64,000 nt of DNA from Mesorhizobium temperatum (GTDB taxonomy: Bacteria > Pseudomonadota > Alphaproteobacteria > Rhizobiales > Rhizobiaceae), in NCBI RefSeq assembly GCF_002284575.1, contig NZ_NPKJ01000058.1, forward strand, positions 31,774 through 95,773. The letters run 5' to 3'. A program made the translations under genes and the position numbers. The notes beneath the pieces were generated by a model that saw only the letters and a list, made by a program, of their open reading frames with translations, did no database searches and had not been told where the DNA came from. Positions 26,663-35,244 of the stretch are shown here, piece by piece (within the stretch, counting starts at the first letter, position 1; every line of letters starts with the position of its first letter).

Positions 26663-27744
26663 GCTCAAGCTGCGCGGTGCGCAAATCCTACGGGTCCGTC
26701 GAGATCATCAAGGGCCTTGATCTTGACGTCGAGGACCGCGAATTCGTCGTCTTCGTTGGCCCGTCCGGCTGCGGCAAGTCCACGCTGCTGCGCATGATCG
26801 CCGGGCTGGAAAAGATCACCGCCGGCGACCTGCTGATCGATGGCGTGCGCGCCAACGAGATCGATCCGTCCGAGCGCGGGCTCGCCATGGTGTTCCAGTC
26901 CTACGCGCTCTATCCGCACATGACGGTGGCCGAGAATATGGGCTTTGCGCTGAAGATCGCCGGCGTTTCCGCCGCCGAAAAGGAACGCAAGGTGCGAGAG
27001 GCAGCCGAGGTGCTGCAGCTTTCGCATCTACTCGACCGGCGGCCGAAGGCGCTGTCGGGCGGCCAGCGCCAGCGTGTCGCTATCGGCCGCGCCATCGTGC
27101 GCAATCCCAAAGTGTTCCTGTTCGATGAGCCGCTGTCCAATCTCGACGCCGCCTTGCGGGTCAGCATGCGGCTCGAGCTGATGCGCCTGCATGAACATCT
27201 GGCTGCGACGATGATCTATGTCACCCACGACCAGACCGAGGCCATGACCATGGCCGACAAGATCGTCGTGCTGAACGGCGGCTCGATCGAGCAGGTCGGC
27301 TCGCCGCTCGATCTCTATATCAGGCCGGCAAACATTTTTGTCGCCGGCTTCATCGGCTCGCCGAAGATGAACCTGCTGAAGCTGAAGGTGGCGTCAGCCG
27401 GCCCCGAAGGCGTCACCGTGACCTTGCCGGACGGCGAGGCGTTGACCGTGCCGGTCGCCGCCGGCGCAAGCAAATCCGGCGACGATCTTCTGCTCGGCAT
27501 GCGGCCGGAACATCTCCGCATCTCGGCCAACGGACAGTTCAAGGGGCAAGCCGTGCTGGCGGAGCGGCTTGGCAGCCTGACCATCCTGCATGTCGAGATC
27601 GCGCCTGACATCACGCTGGTCGTCCAAGCCGAAGGCGGCGACAGGACGCCGTTGCACAGCCCGATCGCGCTCGACATCTCGCCATCGGCTTGCCACCTGT
27701 TTCGCACCGATGGCCCAGCGCTGGCACCTCTGCAATCGGCGTGA
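26629..27744 (+). CDS. CUT1 ABC transporter ATP-binding protein with disturbed start
   Basis: Walker A GPSGCGKST, signature LSGGQRQ, Walker B VFLFDEP and the TOBE domain with GMRPEH are all intact. The N-terminus is odd. The natural start ATG at 26655 (MAELKLRG) is in a different frame from the rest; restoring two bases after 26678 would join it to RKSYGSVEIIKG exactly as in homologues. As given, the frame can only begin at GTG 26629, which replaces the first beta-strand by unrelated residues, or at GTG 26677, which removes it. It is either a young 2-bp deletion or a sequencing error. Confidence 0.8.
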   Translation: MCRRQGDKPWLSSSCAVRKSYGSVEIIKGLDLDVEDREFVVFVGPSGCGKSTLLRMIAGLEKITAGDLLIDGVRANEIDPSERGLAMVFQSYALYPHMTVAENMGFALKIAGVSAAEKERKVREAAEVLQLSHLLDRRPKALSGGQRQRVAIGRAIVRNPKVFLFDEPLSNLDAALRVSMRLELMRLHEHLAATMIYVTHDQTEAMTMADKIVVLNGGSIEQVGSPLDLYIRPANIFVAGFIGSPKMNLLKLKVASAGPEGVTVTLPDGEALTVPVAAGASKSGDDLLLGMRPEHLRISANGQFKGQAVLAERLGSLTILHVEIAPDITLVVQAEGGDRTPLHSPIALDISPSACHLFRTDGPALAPLQSA

Positions 27745-27862
27745 GCGGTGGGCTCATAGTTTGAAACCAGACAACTGACGATGCCGGCATCAAGCCTGCT
27801 TCGACATCCCTGCAGTATCGATTTCTGCTGCATCGCAGCACATCAAAAACCACTGCACACCA

Positions 27863-27911
27863 TTTAAATCTTGACGCGTGTCAAATTTTTCTAAAACATG
27901 CGGAAATGCTG
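27863..27911 (+). promoter_or_regulatory. Conserved 49-bp regulatory block, copy C (LacI-type operator)
   Basis: Contains TTGACGCGTGTCAA, a near-perfect palindrome with the central CG typical of LacI-family operators, then AAATTTTT and AACATGCGGAAATGCTG. 43 of 49 bases match 18147-18195. It precedes the leader remnant and the CUT2 importer operon. Confidence 0.75.
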
Positions 27912-27942
27912 ACAGGCATCGGTCAGCGCTCTGGGAGGAGAA

Positions 27943-28104
27943 ATGCCTGACACGAACAATGACCCGGAACGGTTCCTGAACCGGCAAGCCGCATGGCAAT
28001 CGCCGATTGGTCGGCAGCTTTTCGCAAGTGCCGGGCTGGCCTTGGCCGGCACAGGCATTCCGTTCGCCGAACAACGGGTCAATTGCGGCACAACCAACAA
28101 TTAG
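27943..28104 (+). pseudogene. 53-codon remnant of a Tat-type binding-protein leader
   Basis: ATG behind GGGAGGAG opens a 53-residue frame starting MPDTNN and containing PIGRQLFASAGLALAG, which lines up with DRRQFLIGSAGLLG in the leader of the 18227 binding protein; both frames also sit about 31 bp after the same 49-bp block. One arginine of the twin pair is replaced by glycine and the frame stops before any mature domain. I read it as a degraded copy of the upstream part of a binding-protein gene, left when the promoter was duplicated. A functional leader peptide is the alternative. Confidence 0.55.
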
Positions 28105-28118
28105 GAGGAGGCAGAAGC

Positions 28119-29111
28119 ATGCGTATGTTCAATTGCCTGTCGCTTGGCGCAGGCCTGTTTGCAACCGTTATTTCCATGCCGGCCCAAGCCCAGGACGCGG
28201 CCCGCGTCGCGGCTATCGTCAAGGGTCTCGACAATCCCTTCTTCCAGTATATGCACCAGGGCATCGAAGAGCAGGCCAAGGCCGACGGCGTGGCCGTCAC
28301 TATCCAGGCAGCCGCCAATATGGGCGACGCCACCGGGCAGGCCGATCGGTTGACCGCCATGGCCATGCAGGATTTCGATTGCTATCTGGTCAATCCGATC
28401 AGCGTCAGCAACCTCGTCCAGGCACTTGTGCCTGTCGCCCAGAAGAACAAGCCGATCGTAAACATCGACAGCACCATCGACGCCGAACAGGCTAAGGCCG
28501 CCGGCTTCACCATCTCAACCTATATCGGCACAGACAACGTTGCCGCCGGCGTGCTGGCAGGCGAAGAGATGCTGAAGCTGGTTCCTGCAGGCTCCAAGGT
28601 CGCGCTGGTGGCCGGCATCGTCGGCGATGTCGGCAGCAATGCCCGGATCAAGGGTTTCAAGCAGGCCGTCGAAGGCAAGCTCGACGTCGTGGTGATGGTC
28701 AGCGCCGACTGGGATCGCGAGAAGGCGCTAACCGCGGCTACCGACATCCTGGCCGCACACCCGGATCTCGCCGGCTTCTTCGCCGCCAACGACATCATGG
28801 CGCTCGGCGTCCAGCGCGCCGTCCAGACCTCGGGCAAGGACGTCAAGGTGATCGGCCTCGACGGCATCGTCGACGCCTTGAAATCCGTTGCCGCCGGCGA
28901 ACTCGCCGCCACCGTCGCCCAATATCCCTATGTTGTCGGTGCCATGGGCGTGGAAGCCTGCGCCGCCGCGGCCAAGGGCAAGACGCTTCCTGCGAACGTA
29001 CCGGCGCCGGTGCTGCTGATCAACAAGGACAATGCGGAAGCCTCGTTGAAGAATTTCCCGCGCCCCGGCGGCGACTACCCGGACCCATTCCGCGAGATGT
29101 TGCAGCAGTGA
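28119..29111 (+). CDS. CUT2 ABC transporter sugar-binding protein (RbsB/FrcB-like)
   Basis: 330 residues from ATG 28119 behind GGAGGAGG. A standard Sec signal peptide ends near AQAQDA. The mature part has the Peripla_BP_4 pattern: IVKGLDNPFFQYMHQGIEEQA, then FAANDIMALGVQRAV and VIGLDGIVDAL. It should bind a monosaccharide. With the following permease and single-domain ATPase it resembles the fructose importer FrcBCA of Sinorhizobium. Confidence 0.92.
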   Translation: MRMFNCLSLGAGLFATVISMPAQAQDAARVAAIVKGLDNPFFQYMHQGIEEQAKADGVAVTIQAAANMGDATGQADRLTAMAMQDFDCYLVNPISVSNLVQALVPVAQKNKPIVNIDSTIDAEQAKAAGFTISTYIGTDNVAAGVLAGEEMLKLVPAGSKVALVAGIVGDVGSNARIKGFKQAVEGKLDVVVMVSADWDREKALTAATDILAAHPDLAGFFAANDIMALGVQRAVQTSGKDVKVIGLDGIVDALKSVAAGELAATVAQYPYVVGAMGVEACAAAAKGKTLPANVPAPVLLINKDNAEASLKNFPRPGGDYPDPFREMLQQ

Positions 29112-30109
29112 GCGCTCCCGCCGAGAACGCGTCCTCGCGGGAAGCGGGCGCGGCGGAGGAGAGCCCTCCCTCCCTGGCGGCTCTCCTCCTGGATCCTTCC
29201 TTCTGGGCCGACTGGGCATCGGTCGTCGGCCTCATCGGCCTCGTCATCGTGTTCGGCATCGCCCAGCCGGTCTTTCTCAGCGTCGCCAATTTGCAGGCCC
29301 TGCTGCTGGCCGCGGCGATCCTGGTCGTGCTGTCGATCGGCCAGACCTTCGTCGTCGCGACCGCCGGCATCGATCTCTCCTTGGCGGCAGCCGTCATGCT
29401 GGGCGCCATCATCCTCGGCCTCGTCGATGCCGCGGGCTATGGCATCTTCCTCGCCTGCGTGCTCGCCGTAGCCGCCACCAGCGCGGTCGGTTTCCTTAAC
29501 GGCGTGCTCATCACAGCCGGGCGAATACCCGACTTCGTGGTAACGCTCGGTACGCTTTCGGGCGTCACCGGGCTCGGCCTGATCTTGTCGGGCGGCGAGC
29601 CGATAATGGTCGGCTCGACTTTCCTGCTGCGGCTGGCCTCGGGCTCCTTTGGACCGTTCGGCTATCCCGTCTGGGTGGCGATATCAGCCGTTCTGGTGGC
29701 GCATATCGCGCTCTACCACACCCGCTTCGGCGTGCATCTGCTGGCGACCGGCGGCCAGGTCGAAAGCGCCAGCGCGCTCGGCATCCACACCAACCGGGTC
29801 AAGATTGCCGCCTATACGATTTCAGGCTTCTGCGCCGGCATCGCCGCACTGCTCCTGGTCGCGCGCATCGGCTCGGCCGAACCGCAGATCAATACCAGCC
29901 TTCTGCTCAATTCGGTGGCGGCAGTCGTCTTGGGAGGCGTCAGCCTGTTTGGTGGACGCGCCAGCATTCTCGGCCCGGCGATCGGAGCGCTGATGCTCAC
30001 CGCTCTCGTCAACGGGCTGACGCTGCTCAGCGTTTCGGCCTTCTACCAGCCCCTGGCCGTTGGCGCCATCGTGGTGCTGGCGGCACTGATCATGCGGTAT
30101 AAGAAATGA
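29108..30109 (+). CDS. CUT2 ABC transporter permease (RbsC/FrcC-like)
   Basis: 333 residues, GTG start overlapping the binding-protein stop (GTGA). About eight to ten hydrophobic segments. Family motifs include GQTFVVATAGIDLSLAA and NSVAAVVLGGVSLFGGRAS. A 35-residue Ala/Glu/Pro-rich cytoplasmic N-terminus precedes the first helix. Confidence 0.92.
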   Translation: MSAPAENASSREAGAAEESPPSLAALLLDPSFWADWASVVGLIGLVIVFGIAQPVFLSVANLQALLLAAAILVVLSIGQTFVVATAGIDLSLAAAVMLGAIILGLVDAAGYGIFLACVLAVAATSAVGFLNGVLITAGRIPDFVVTLGTLSGVTGLGLILSGGEPIMVGSTFLLRLASGSFGPFGYPVWVAISAVLVAHIALYHTRFGVHLLATGGQVESASALGIHTNRVKIAAYTISGFCAGIAALLLVARIGSAEPQINTSLLLNSVAAVVLGGVSLFGGRASILGPAIGALMLTALVNGLTLLSVSAFYQPLAVGAIVVLAALIMRYKK

Positions 30110-30870
30110 GCGCCGTCAATCACTCCCCGTCAGCCGACGCAATCCTCGCCTGCGAAGGACTGAGCAAGCATTTCGGCGGCATCCGCGCCTTCACCGATGT
30201 CGCCTTCCAGGCCCGCCGTGGCGAGGTCACCGCGGTGATCGGCGACAATGGCGCCGGCAAGTCGACGCTGATACGCTGCCTGGTCGGCGTGCATGTGCCG
30301 GACGCCGGAGACATTTTTTTCGACGGCCGGGTGCACCCCTTCGCCAATCCCGACGAGGCGCGCAAGGCCGGCATCGAGACGGTGCACCAGAACCTCGCGC
30401 TGATTGACGAATTGACAGTCGCTCAGAACCTGTTCCTCAACCGTGAGATCGTGCGCCGGATCGGCCCGCTCGCCCTGCTCGACCGCAAGGCGATGAAGCA
30501 GCAGGCGCGCGCCATGCTGTCGCGCCTGTCGATCAACATGCCTTCGGTCAGCCAGCGCGTGCGGCGTCTGTCGGGCGGACAGCGACAGGCGATCTCGATC
30601 TGCCGCGCCGCAGGCTCCGGCGCCAAGCTGGTGGTGATGGACGAGCCAACCGCAGCGCTCGGCGTGCAGGAAACGGCCAACGTCGAAGCCCTGATCCGGC
30701 GCCTGCGCGAACAGGCCGTCAGCATCATCCTGGTCAGCCATAATTTCGATCAGGTGCGGCGCCTGTCCGACCAGATCTGGGTGATGCGAGCGGGACGGAT
30801 GGTGGCGACGGTGCGTGCCTCGGAGACCACCGGCAACGAACTCGTTGCACTCGTCACCGGCGCCGCATGA
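30106..30870 (+). CDS. CUT2 ABC transporter ATP-binding protein, single-domain (FrcA-like)
   Basis: 254 residues with one nucleotide-binding domain: Walker A GDNGAGKST at 46-54, signature RLSGGQRQ, Walker B LVVMDEPTAALG. Most CUT2 ATPases (RbsA type) have two fused domains of about 500 residues; the rhizobial FrcA type has one, and GDNGAGKS, VHQNLAL and PTAALGV match that type. It presumably works as a homodimer. Start overlaps the permease stop. Confidence 0.92.
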   Translation: MSAVNHSPSADAILACEGLSKHFGGIRAFTDVAFQARRGEVTAVIGDNGAGKSTLIRCLVGVHVPDAGDIFFDGRVHPFANPDEARKAGIETVHQNLALIDELTVAQNLFLNREIVRRIGPLALLDRKAMKQQARAMLSRLSINMPSVSQRVRRLSGGQRQAISICRAAGSGAKLVVMDEPTAALGVQETANVEALIRRLREQAVSIILVSHNFDQVRRLSDQIWVMRAGRMVATVRASETTGNELVALVTGAA

Positions 30871-30947
30871 CGGACGGCCGGGTCGAGCCGCACCTGTCGC
30901 TATAACGAGCTGTTGGCTGAAACAATTGGTTGCAAAGGGAGTGTGCC

Positions 30948-32033
30948 GTGGCGGTGATCCGTGTCGGGCTAGTGGGTCTTGGAGAGGTCGCGCAGTCGAT
31001 CCATCTGCCGGTGCTGAGCGACCAGCGCGATCGCTGGGTCATATCAGGCGTTTATGATGTGTCACCGAGCCTGACAGCGCTGTGCACATCCGAATACCCG
31101 ACTGCCAAGGCCTTCGAAACGGCAGAGGCGCTGATCGGTTCGCCGGATATCGACGCGGTTTTCCTCCTCTCGTCCGACGAGACCCACAGCCGTTTCGTCC
31201 GTGCCGCCGTCCAGGCGAACAAGCATATCCTCCTGGAAAAGCCGGCCTGCCTGACGGTGCGCGAGATCGACGAGCTTCTGGCGCTGACGCCAAACTACGC
31301 CAAGACGATCTTTGTCGGCTACATGCGCCGTTACGCGCCGGCCTATCTGGCAGCGATGGAGGAACTGCCTGACTTCGCCGACATTACCCATGTCCGAATC
31401 TTCGACCTGATCTCCGAGGGCCGACATTTCCTGAAGAAGAGCCAGAACGTCCTCTATCCCACCGACATCGATCCGGCCCTTTTGGCACGCGGCGCCGAGG
31501 AGCGCGAGGCGCTGATCCGCGAAGTGGTGGGCAGCGATGCGCCCGCCGATCTCGTACGCGCCTATCGCGGCCTGACGGCGCTCTCCTCGCACCATATTTC
31601 GGCGATGCGCGGGCTGCTCGGCGAACCGGCCCGTGTGCTGGCGGCGCACCGCACCAATGGCGGCGCCAACACCAGCGTGACATTCGACTACGGACATTTC
31701 GCCGCCTGCTACGATGCGGTCGTCGACGATCTCGGCCTGTTCGACGCGATGATCGAGGTGCGCTCGAATACCAAGCGGGTCCGCATCATCTACGACACAC
31801 CCTACATCCGCAGCCTGCCGACGCAGCTAGAAGTGACGGAGGCCGGCGCAGCCGGTCCGGTGACGCGGACATACGGGCCGCTCTATGGCGACGCCTTCTC
31901 GAATGAACTTGAGACCTTCCATCGCCACATCACCGACGGGACAAAGCCGCTGACCGACCTCGCCGATTCACGTCGCGACCTGGCGCTGATGGCCGAGATC
32001 ATCGAGCAGATGAAGAAGACTGGCGGGCGCTGA
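30948..32033 (+). CDS. Gfo/Idh/MocA-family oxidoreductase
   Basis: 361 residues from GTG 30948, 7 bases after AAAGGGA (a TTG at 30930 would lie before this site). GLVGLGEVAQSIHLPVLS and HILLEKPACLT are the nucleotide and catalytic motifs. The C-terminal part is more diverged from the other two MocA proteins here, with a YMRRYAPAYLAAMEEL segment after the usual strand. It sits 78 bp after the CUT2 ATPase gene and probably oxidises the sugar imported by it. Confidence 0.88.
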   Translation: MAVIRVGLVGLGEVAQSIHLPVLSDQRDRWVISGVYDVSPSLTALCTSEYPTAKAFETAEALIGSPDIDAVFLLSSDETHSRFVRAAVQANKHILLEKPACLTVREIDELLALTPNYAKTIFVGYMRRYAPAYLAAMEELPDFADITHVRIFDLISEGRHFLKKSQNVLYPTDIDPALLARGAEEREALIREVVGSDAPADLVRAYRGLTALSSHHISAMRGLLGEPARVLAAHRTNGGANTSVTFDYGHFAACYDAVVDDLGLFDAMIEVRSNTKRVRIIYDTPYIRSLPTQLEVTEAGAAGPVTRTYGPLYGDAFSNELETFHRHITDGTKPLTDLADSRRDLALMAEIIEQMKKTGGR

Positions 32034-32043
32034 AGCCTGCCGC

Positions 32044-32313
32044 CTACTTGCCGCAATGGTGATCGTTGATCTTGTTCAACGCATTCGCGTCGGGTCCGAC
32101 CCTGTGGTAGGAGCAGGGTCCTGCGGCTGTCGTGAACAACTGCTGGTCATAGTAGCGCGGGCCGCCGAACAGAATGTCGATGATGTCGCCTTCGGCGGGA
32201 ACGTAGCGTTCACGGTCAGCCCGTTGGTCGCGACTCCCAGCGAAGGCCGAGGCGGAAATGCTGCAGCCCATCGCGAAAATGAGCGCGCGGATCGCAAAGC
32301 GTTTTGTCGTCAT
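32044..32313 (-). CDS. Small exported protein of unknown function
   Basis: 89 residues from ATG 32313 behind AAGGGA; an upstream in-frame ATG lacks a site. Signal peptide MTTKRFAIRALIFAMGCSIS ends near AFAGS. The mature domain is rich in Arg, Asp and Tyr (DRERYVPAEGDIIDILFGG) with two cysteines (GPCSYH, HHCGK). It is a family I do not recognise. Its gene converges on the oxidoreductase gene. Confidence 0.65.
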   Translation of the reverse strand: MTTKRFAIRALIFAMGCSISASAFAGSRDQRADRERYVPAEGDIIDILFGGPRYYDQQLFTTAAGPCSYHRVGPDANALNKINDHHCGK

Positions 32314-32508
32314 CGGCAATCCCTTCTGGCCGTTCGGCTTCTCACCATACATCCAAAATCGCCAGCCGAACAAAAGTTCCCTGGCCCTGGCCAACCAACT
32401 CAACCATGATCCCACCTGTCACAATAGGTTTATCCTGCGGCGCTAGGGAGAGGGTTCTCGCATCCGGCGCCCGGCCGGATCCGTCTCTTCACACGAAGTG
32501 GGGTTTCC

Positions 32509-33483
32509 ATGCGCAAGATCATTCTGGCCGCCATGCTTTTGGCATCCGCCATCGCAGGCGCTTCGGCTGCCGAAGGCAAGCTGGTCGTCTACACGAGCCA
32601 GCCCAACACCGACGCCCAGCAGACCGTCGATGCCTTCATGGCGAAATACCCCGCAGTCAAGGTCGAATGGGTGCGCGATGGAACGCCGAAGATCCTGGCC
32701 AGGCTGCGTGCCGAAATCGAAGCCGGCCAGCCGCAGGCGGACGTGCTTCTGATCGCCGACGTCGTGACCATGGAAGGGCTGAAGCAGGAAGGCCGGCTGC
32801 TCGCCTATGCCGAGGCTGATGTCTCCGGCATCGAGGCTGCGCTCTACGACAAGGACAAGACCTATTTCTCGACCAAGCTGATCACCACCGGCATCGTCTA
32901 CAACACCAAGGCACCCTTCGTGCCGGCAAGCTGGGAAGATCTCACCAAGCCGGAGGCGAAGGGCCTTGTCGCGATGCCCAGCCCGCTGACCTCGGGTGCT
33001 GCAATGATCCACACCGTGACGCTGACCGGCAACCTGCCGCAAGGCTGGGACTATTACGACGCGCTCGCCAGGAACGGCGCCCAGGCAAGCGGCGGCAATG
33101 GCGACGTGCTGAAGGCCGTCAGCGGCGGCGACAAGCTGTTCGGTATGATCGTCGACTACATGCCCATTCGCGAGAAGGCCAAGGGTGCGCCCGTCGAGTT
33201 CGTATTCCCCAGGGAAGGTGTCTCGGCCGTCACCGAGCCGGTCGCCATCCTGTCCACGGCCAAGAACGCCGACGCCGCCAAGGCCTTCGTCGATTTCCTG
33301 TTGTCCAAGGACGGACAGCAAGCCGCCGCCAAGATGGGCTACATTCCGGCGCGCGCCGATATTGCCTTGCCGGCCGGCTATCCCGACCGCTCGTCGATCA
33401 AGGTGCTGGGCTATGATGCGGCCGCCGCGCTCGCCAACGACGCCGCCAACAAGGAAAAGTTCGGCGCCGTGATGAGCCAGTAG
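32509..33483 (+). CDS. ABC transporter substrate-binding protein, ferric-iron (FbpA/FutA) type
   Basis: 324 residues. Sec signal peptide ends near GASAAEG; the mature protein begins KLVVYTSQPNTDAQQTVDAFM, the opening of the family 1/13 iron-type binding proteins. The two consecutive Tyr iron ligands usual near the C-terminus are not evident, so a phosphonate, thiamine-like or polyamine ligand is possible. It belongs with the two-module permease that follows. Confidence 0.82.
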   Translation: MRKIILAAMLLASAIAGASAAEGKLVVYTSQPNTDAQQTVDAFMAKYPAVKVEWVRDGTPKILARLRAEIEAGQPQADVLLIADVVTMEGLKQEGRLLAYAEADVSGIEAALYDKDKTYFSTKLITTGIVYNTKAPFVPASWEDLTKPEAKGLVAMPSPLTSGAAMIHTVTLTGNLPQGWDYYDALARNGAQASGGNGDVLKAVSGGDKLFGMIVDYMPIREKAKGAPVEFVFPREGVSAVTEPVAILSTAKNADAAKAFVDFLLSKDGQQAAAKMGYIPARADIALPAGYPDRSSIKVLGYDAAAALANDAANKEKFGAVMSQ

Positions 33484-33498
33484 CCAGCCCGTTAGCCA

Positions 33499-35238
33499 GT
33501 GGTGTCATCCGCGCCGGATATCCTCCCCGGGCGGTCCGTGCCGGCTCGGCGCGGGCCCGGGGTGCGGGCCACGTCAGGGTTTCGCGCGTCGGCGCTCGCC
33601 GTTCTACTGGTCATCGCTCTGCTCAGTCTGCTGCCGATGGTCAGGCTCCTCGTCGCGGCCGTCGCGCCGGGCGGCGAACTCGACTTCGGCGCATTCGCCG
33701 AACGCCTGGCCAAGCCCGCCGCCTTTCGGGCGATGTGGCATACGCTGGATACTGCTTTTTTCGGCGCCGTGCTGGCGGTCTGCCTCGGCAGCCCCTTTGC
33801 CGTCGCCATCACGATGACCGACCTGCCGGGACGAAAGCCCCTCGGATTCCTGCTTTTGCTGCCGCTGATGATCGCGCCACAGGTCACCGCTTTGTCGTGG
33901 CTGCATCTGTTTGGCCCATCCAGCACGCTTCTCGGCATGGTCGGCATCGCGCCTCCGCCAGGAACACCCAATCCGATGCTTGGCCGCAACGGCATCATCC
34001 TGCTTTACGCCGTCCAGCATGCACCGATCGTCTTCATCACGCTGCGGGCCGGACTAGCGCAGATTCCTCGCGATCTCGTCGAGGCGGCCAGGGCCTCCGG
34101 CGCCAGGCCGCTATCCGTGCTGTGGACCATCGTCCTGCCGGTTGTGCGTCCATATATCGTGGCTGCGGCGGCACTCGCCTTCGTTTCGGGCGTCGGCAAT
34201 TTCGGCATCCCCGCTTTGCTCGGAATGCCGGTCAACTATCTGACGCTGCCGACGCTGATCTATCAGGACCTGTCGAGCTTCGGGCCCGGTGTCCTGCCGC
34301 AGATCACGGCGCTGTCGGTGCTGGTCGGCGTGCTGGCGCTGGCCGGCGTTGCTTGCCAGTCGCTGGCTTTGCGTGGCGCCGCTCACCGCTTTACTTCAGG
34401 CACGCCGGCGCGTTTCGAGCTCGGGCGCTACCGCCTGTTGCTGGCCTGTCTCGGTTGGCTGGTGATCGGTTTCATCCTTGTGCTTCCGGCTTCCGCGCTG
34501 CTGGCAACGTCGCTCGTCCCGTCCTTCGGTGTGCCGCTGGGCTGGCAAACGATGACCGCGTCCAATTATTCCGAGGTTCTGGTCGGCCAGGCTTCAACCG
34601 TCCGTGCCTTCCGCAATTCCCTTCTGTTTGCCGGCAGCGCAGCACTGATCCTCGCCATCGGCGTCATACCGGTGACCGTCACCCTCGAACGGCTCGGCCG
34701 GCGTTGGCAGCGTCTGCTCAGCGGCATCGTCGACCTGCCCTATGCGGTTCCCGGCGTCGTGCTTGCCATTGCCTGCATTCTGTTGTTCCTGCGCCCGCTG
34801 CCGCTGGTCGGCAGCCTCTATGCAACAGCCTCGATCATTATAGTCGCCTATGCGATGCGGTTTTTCACGCTTGCCTTGAAACCGGTGGCGACCGCGGTCG
34901 GGCAGATTTCACGCGATCTCGACGAGGCGGCGGCGGTGTCGGGAGCCGGCTCGCTGCGCCGGCTTGCAACCATTACCGCGCCGCTCGCCGCACCGGCAGC
35001 GGTGGCGGGCGGACTGCTGGTCTTCATGAGCGCCTTCAACGAACTGACGGTCTCGGCCTTGCTCTGGTCGAGCGGCAACGAGACGTTGGGCGTGGTGCTG
35101 TTCAGCCTCGAGGAAGCAGGCTTGGGAACGCAGGCAGCCGCGATCGCCATTTCCACGATTGCCATTGTCGTCGTCCTGCTGCTTGTGCTCGACAGGTTCG
35201 GGCGGCGGCTTCCGGCAGGCGTCTTGCCCTGGCGGTAA
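33499..35238 (+). CDS. ABC transporter permease with two fused permease modules (FbpB/ThiP type)
   Basis: 579 residues, about twelve membrane segments, two EAA loops: VEAARASGARPLSVLWTIVLP and DEAAAVSGAGSLRRLATITA. The duplicated architecture is the rule for iron(III), thiamine and some phosphonate importers, where one polypeptide forms the whole channel. Starts at tandem GTG codons 15 bp after the binding-protein stop. Confidence 0.9.
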   Translation: MVSSAPDILPGRSVPARRGPGVRATSGFRASALAVLLVIALLSLLPMVRLLVAAVAPGGELDFGAFAERLAKPAAFRAMWHTLDTAFFGAVLAVCLGSPFAVAITMTDLPGRKPLGFLLLLPLMIAPQVTALSWLHLFGPSSTLLGMVGIAPPPGTPNPMLGRNGIILLYAVQHAPIVFITLRAGLAQIPRDLVEAARASGARPLSVLWTIVLPVVRPYIVAAAALAFVSGVGNFGIPALLGMPVNYLTLPTLIYQDLSSFGPGVLPQITALSVLVGVLALAGVACQSLALRGAAHRFTSGTPARFELGRYRLLLACLGWLVIGFILVLPASALLATSLVPSFGVPLGWQTMTASNYSEVLVGQASTVRAFRNSLLFAGSAALILAIGVIPVTVTLERLGRRWQRLLSGIVDLPYAVPGVVLAIACILLFLRPLPLVGSLYATASIIIVAYAMRFFTLALKPVATAVGQISRDLDEAAAVSGAGSLRRLATITAPLAAPAAVAGGLLVFMSAFNELTVSALLWSSGNETLGVVLFSLEEAGLGTQAAAIAISTIAIVVVLLLVLDRFGRRLPAGVLPWR

Positions 35239-35244
35239 GCAGCG

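Larger units (their letters stand above)
27745..28118. other. Intergenic region with duplicated regulatory block and leader remnant
   Basis: This stretch holds no full gene. It contains the second copy of the 49-bp regulatory block and a 53-codon leader-like frame described separately, followed by the GGAGGAGG ribosome site of the CUT2 binding-protein gene. Confidence 0.7.
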
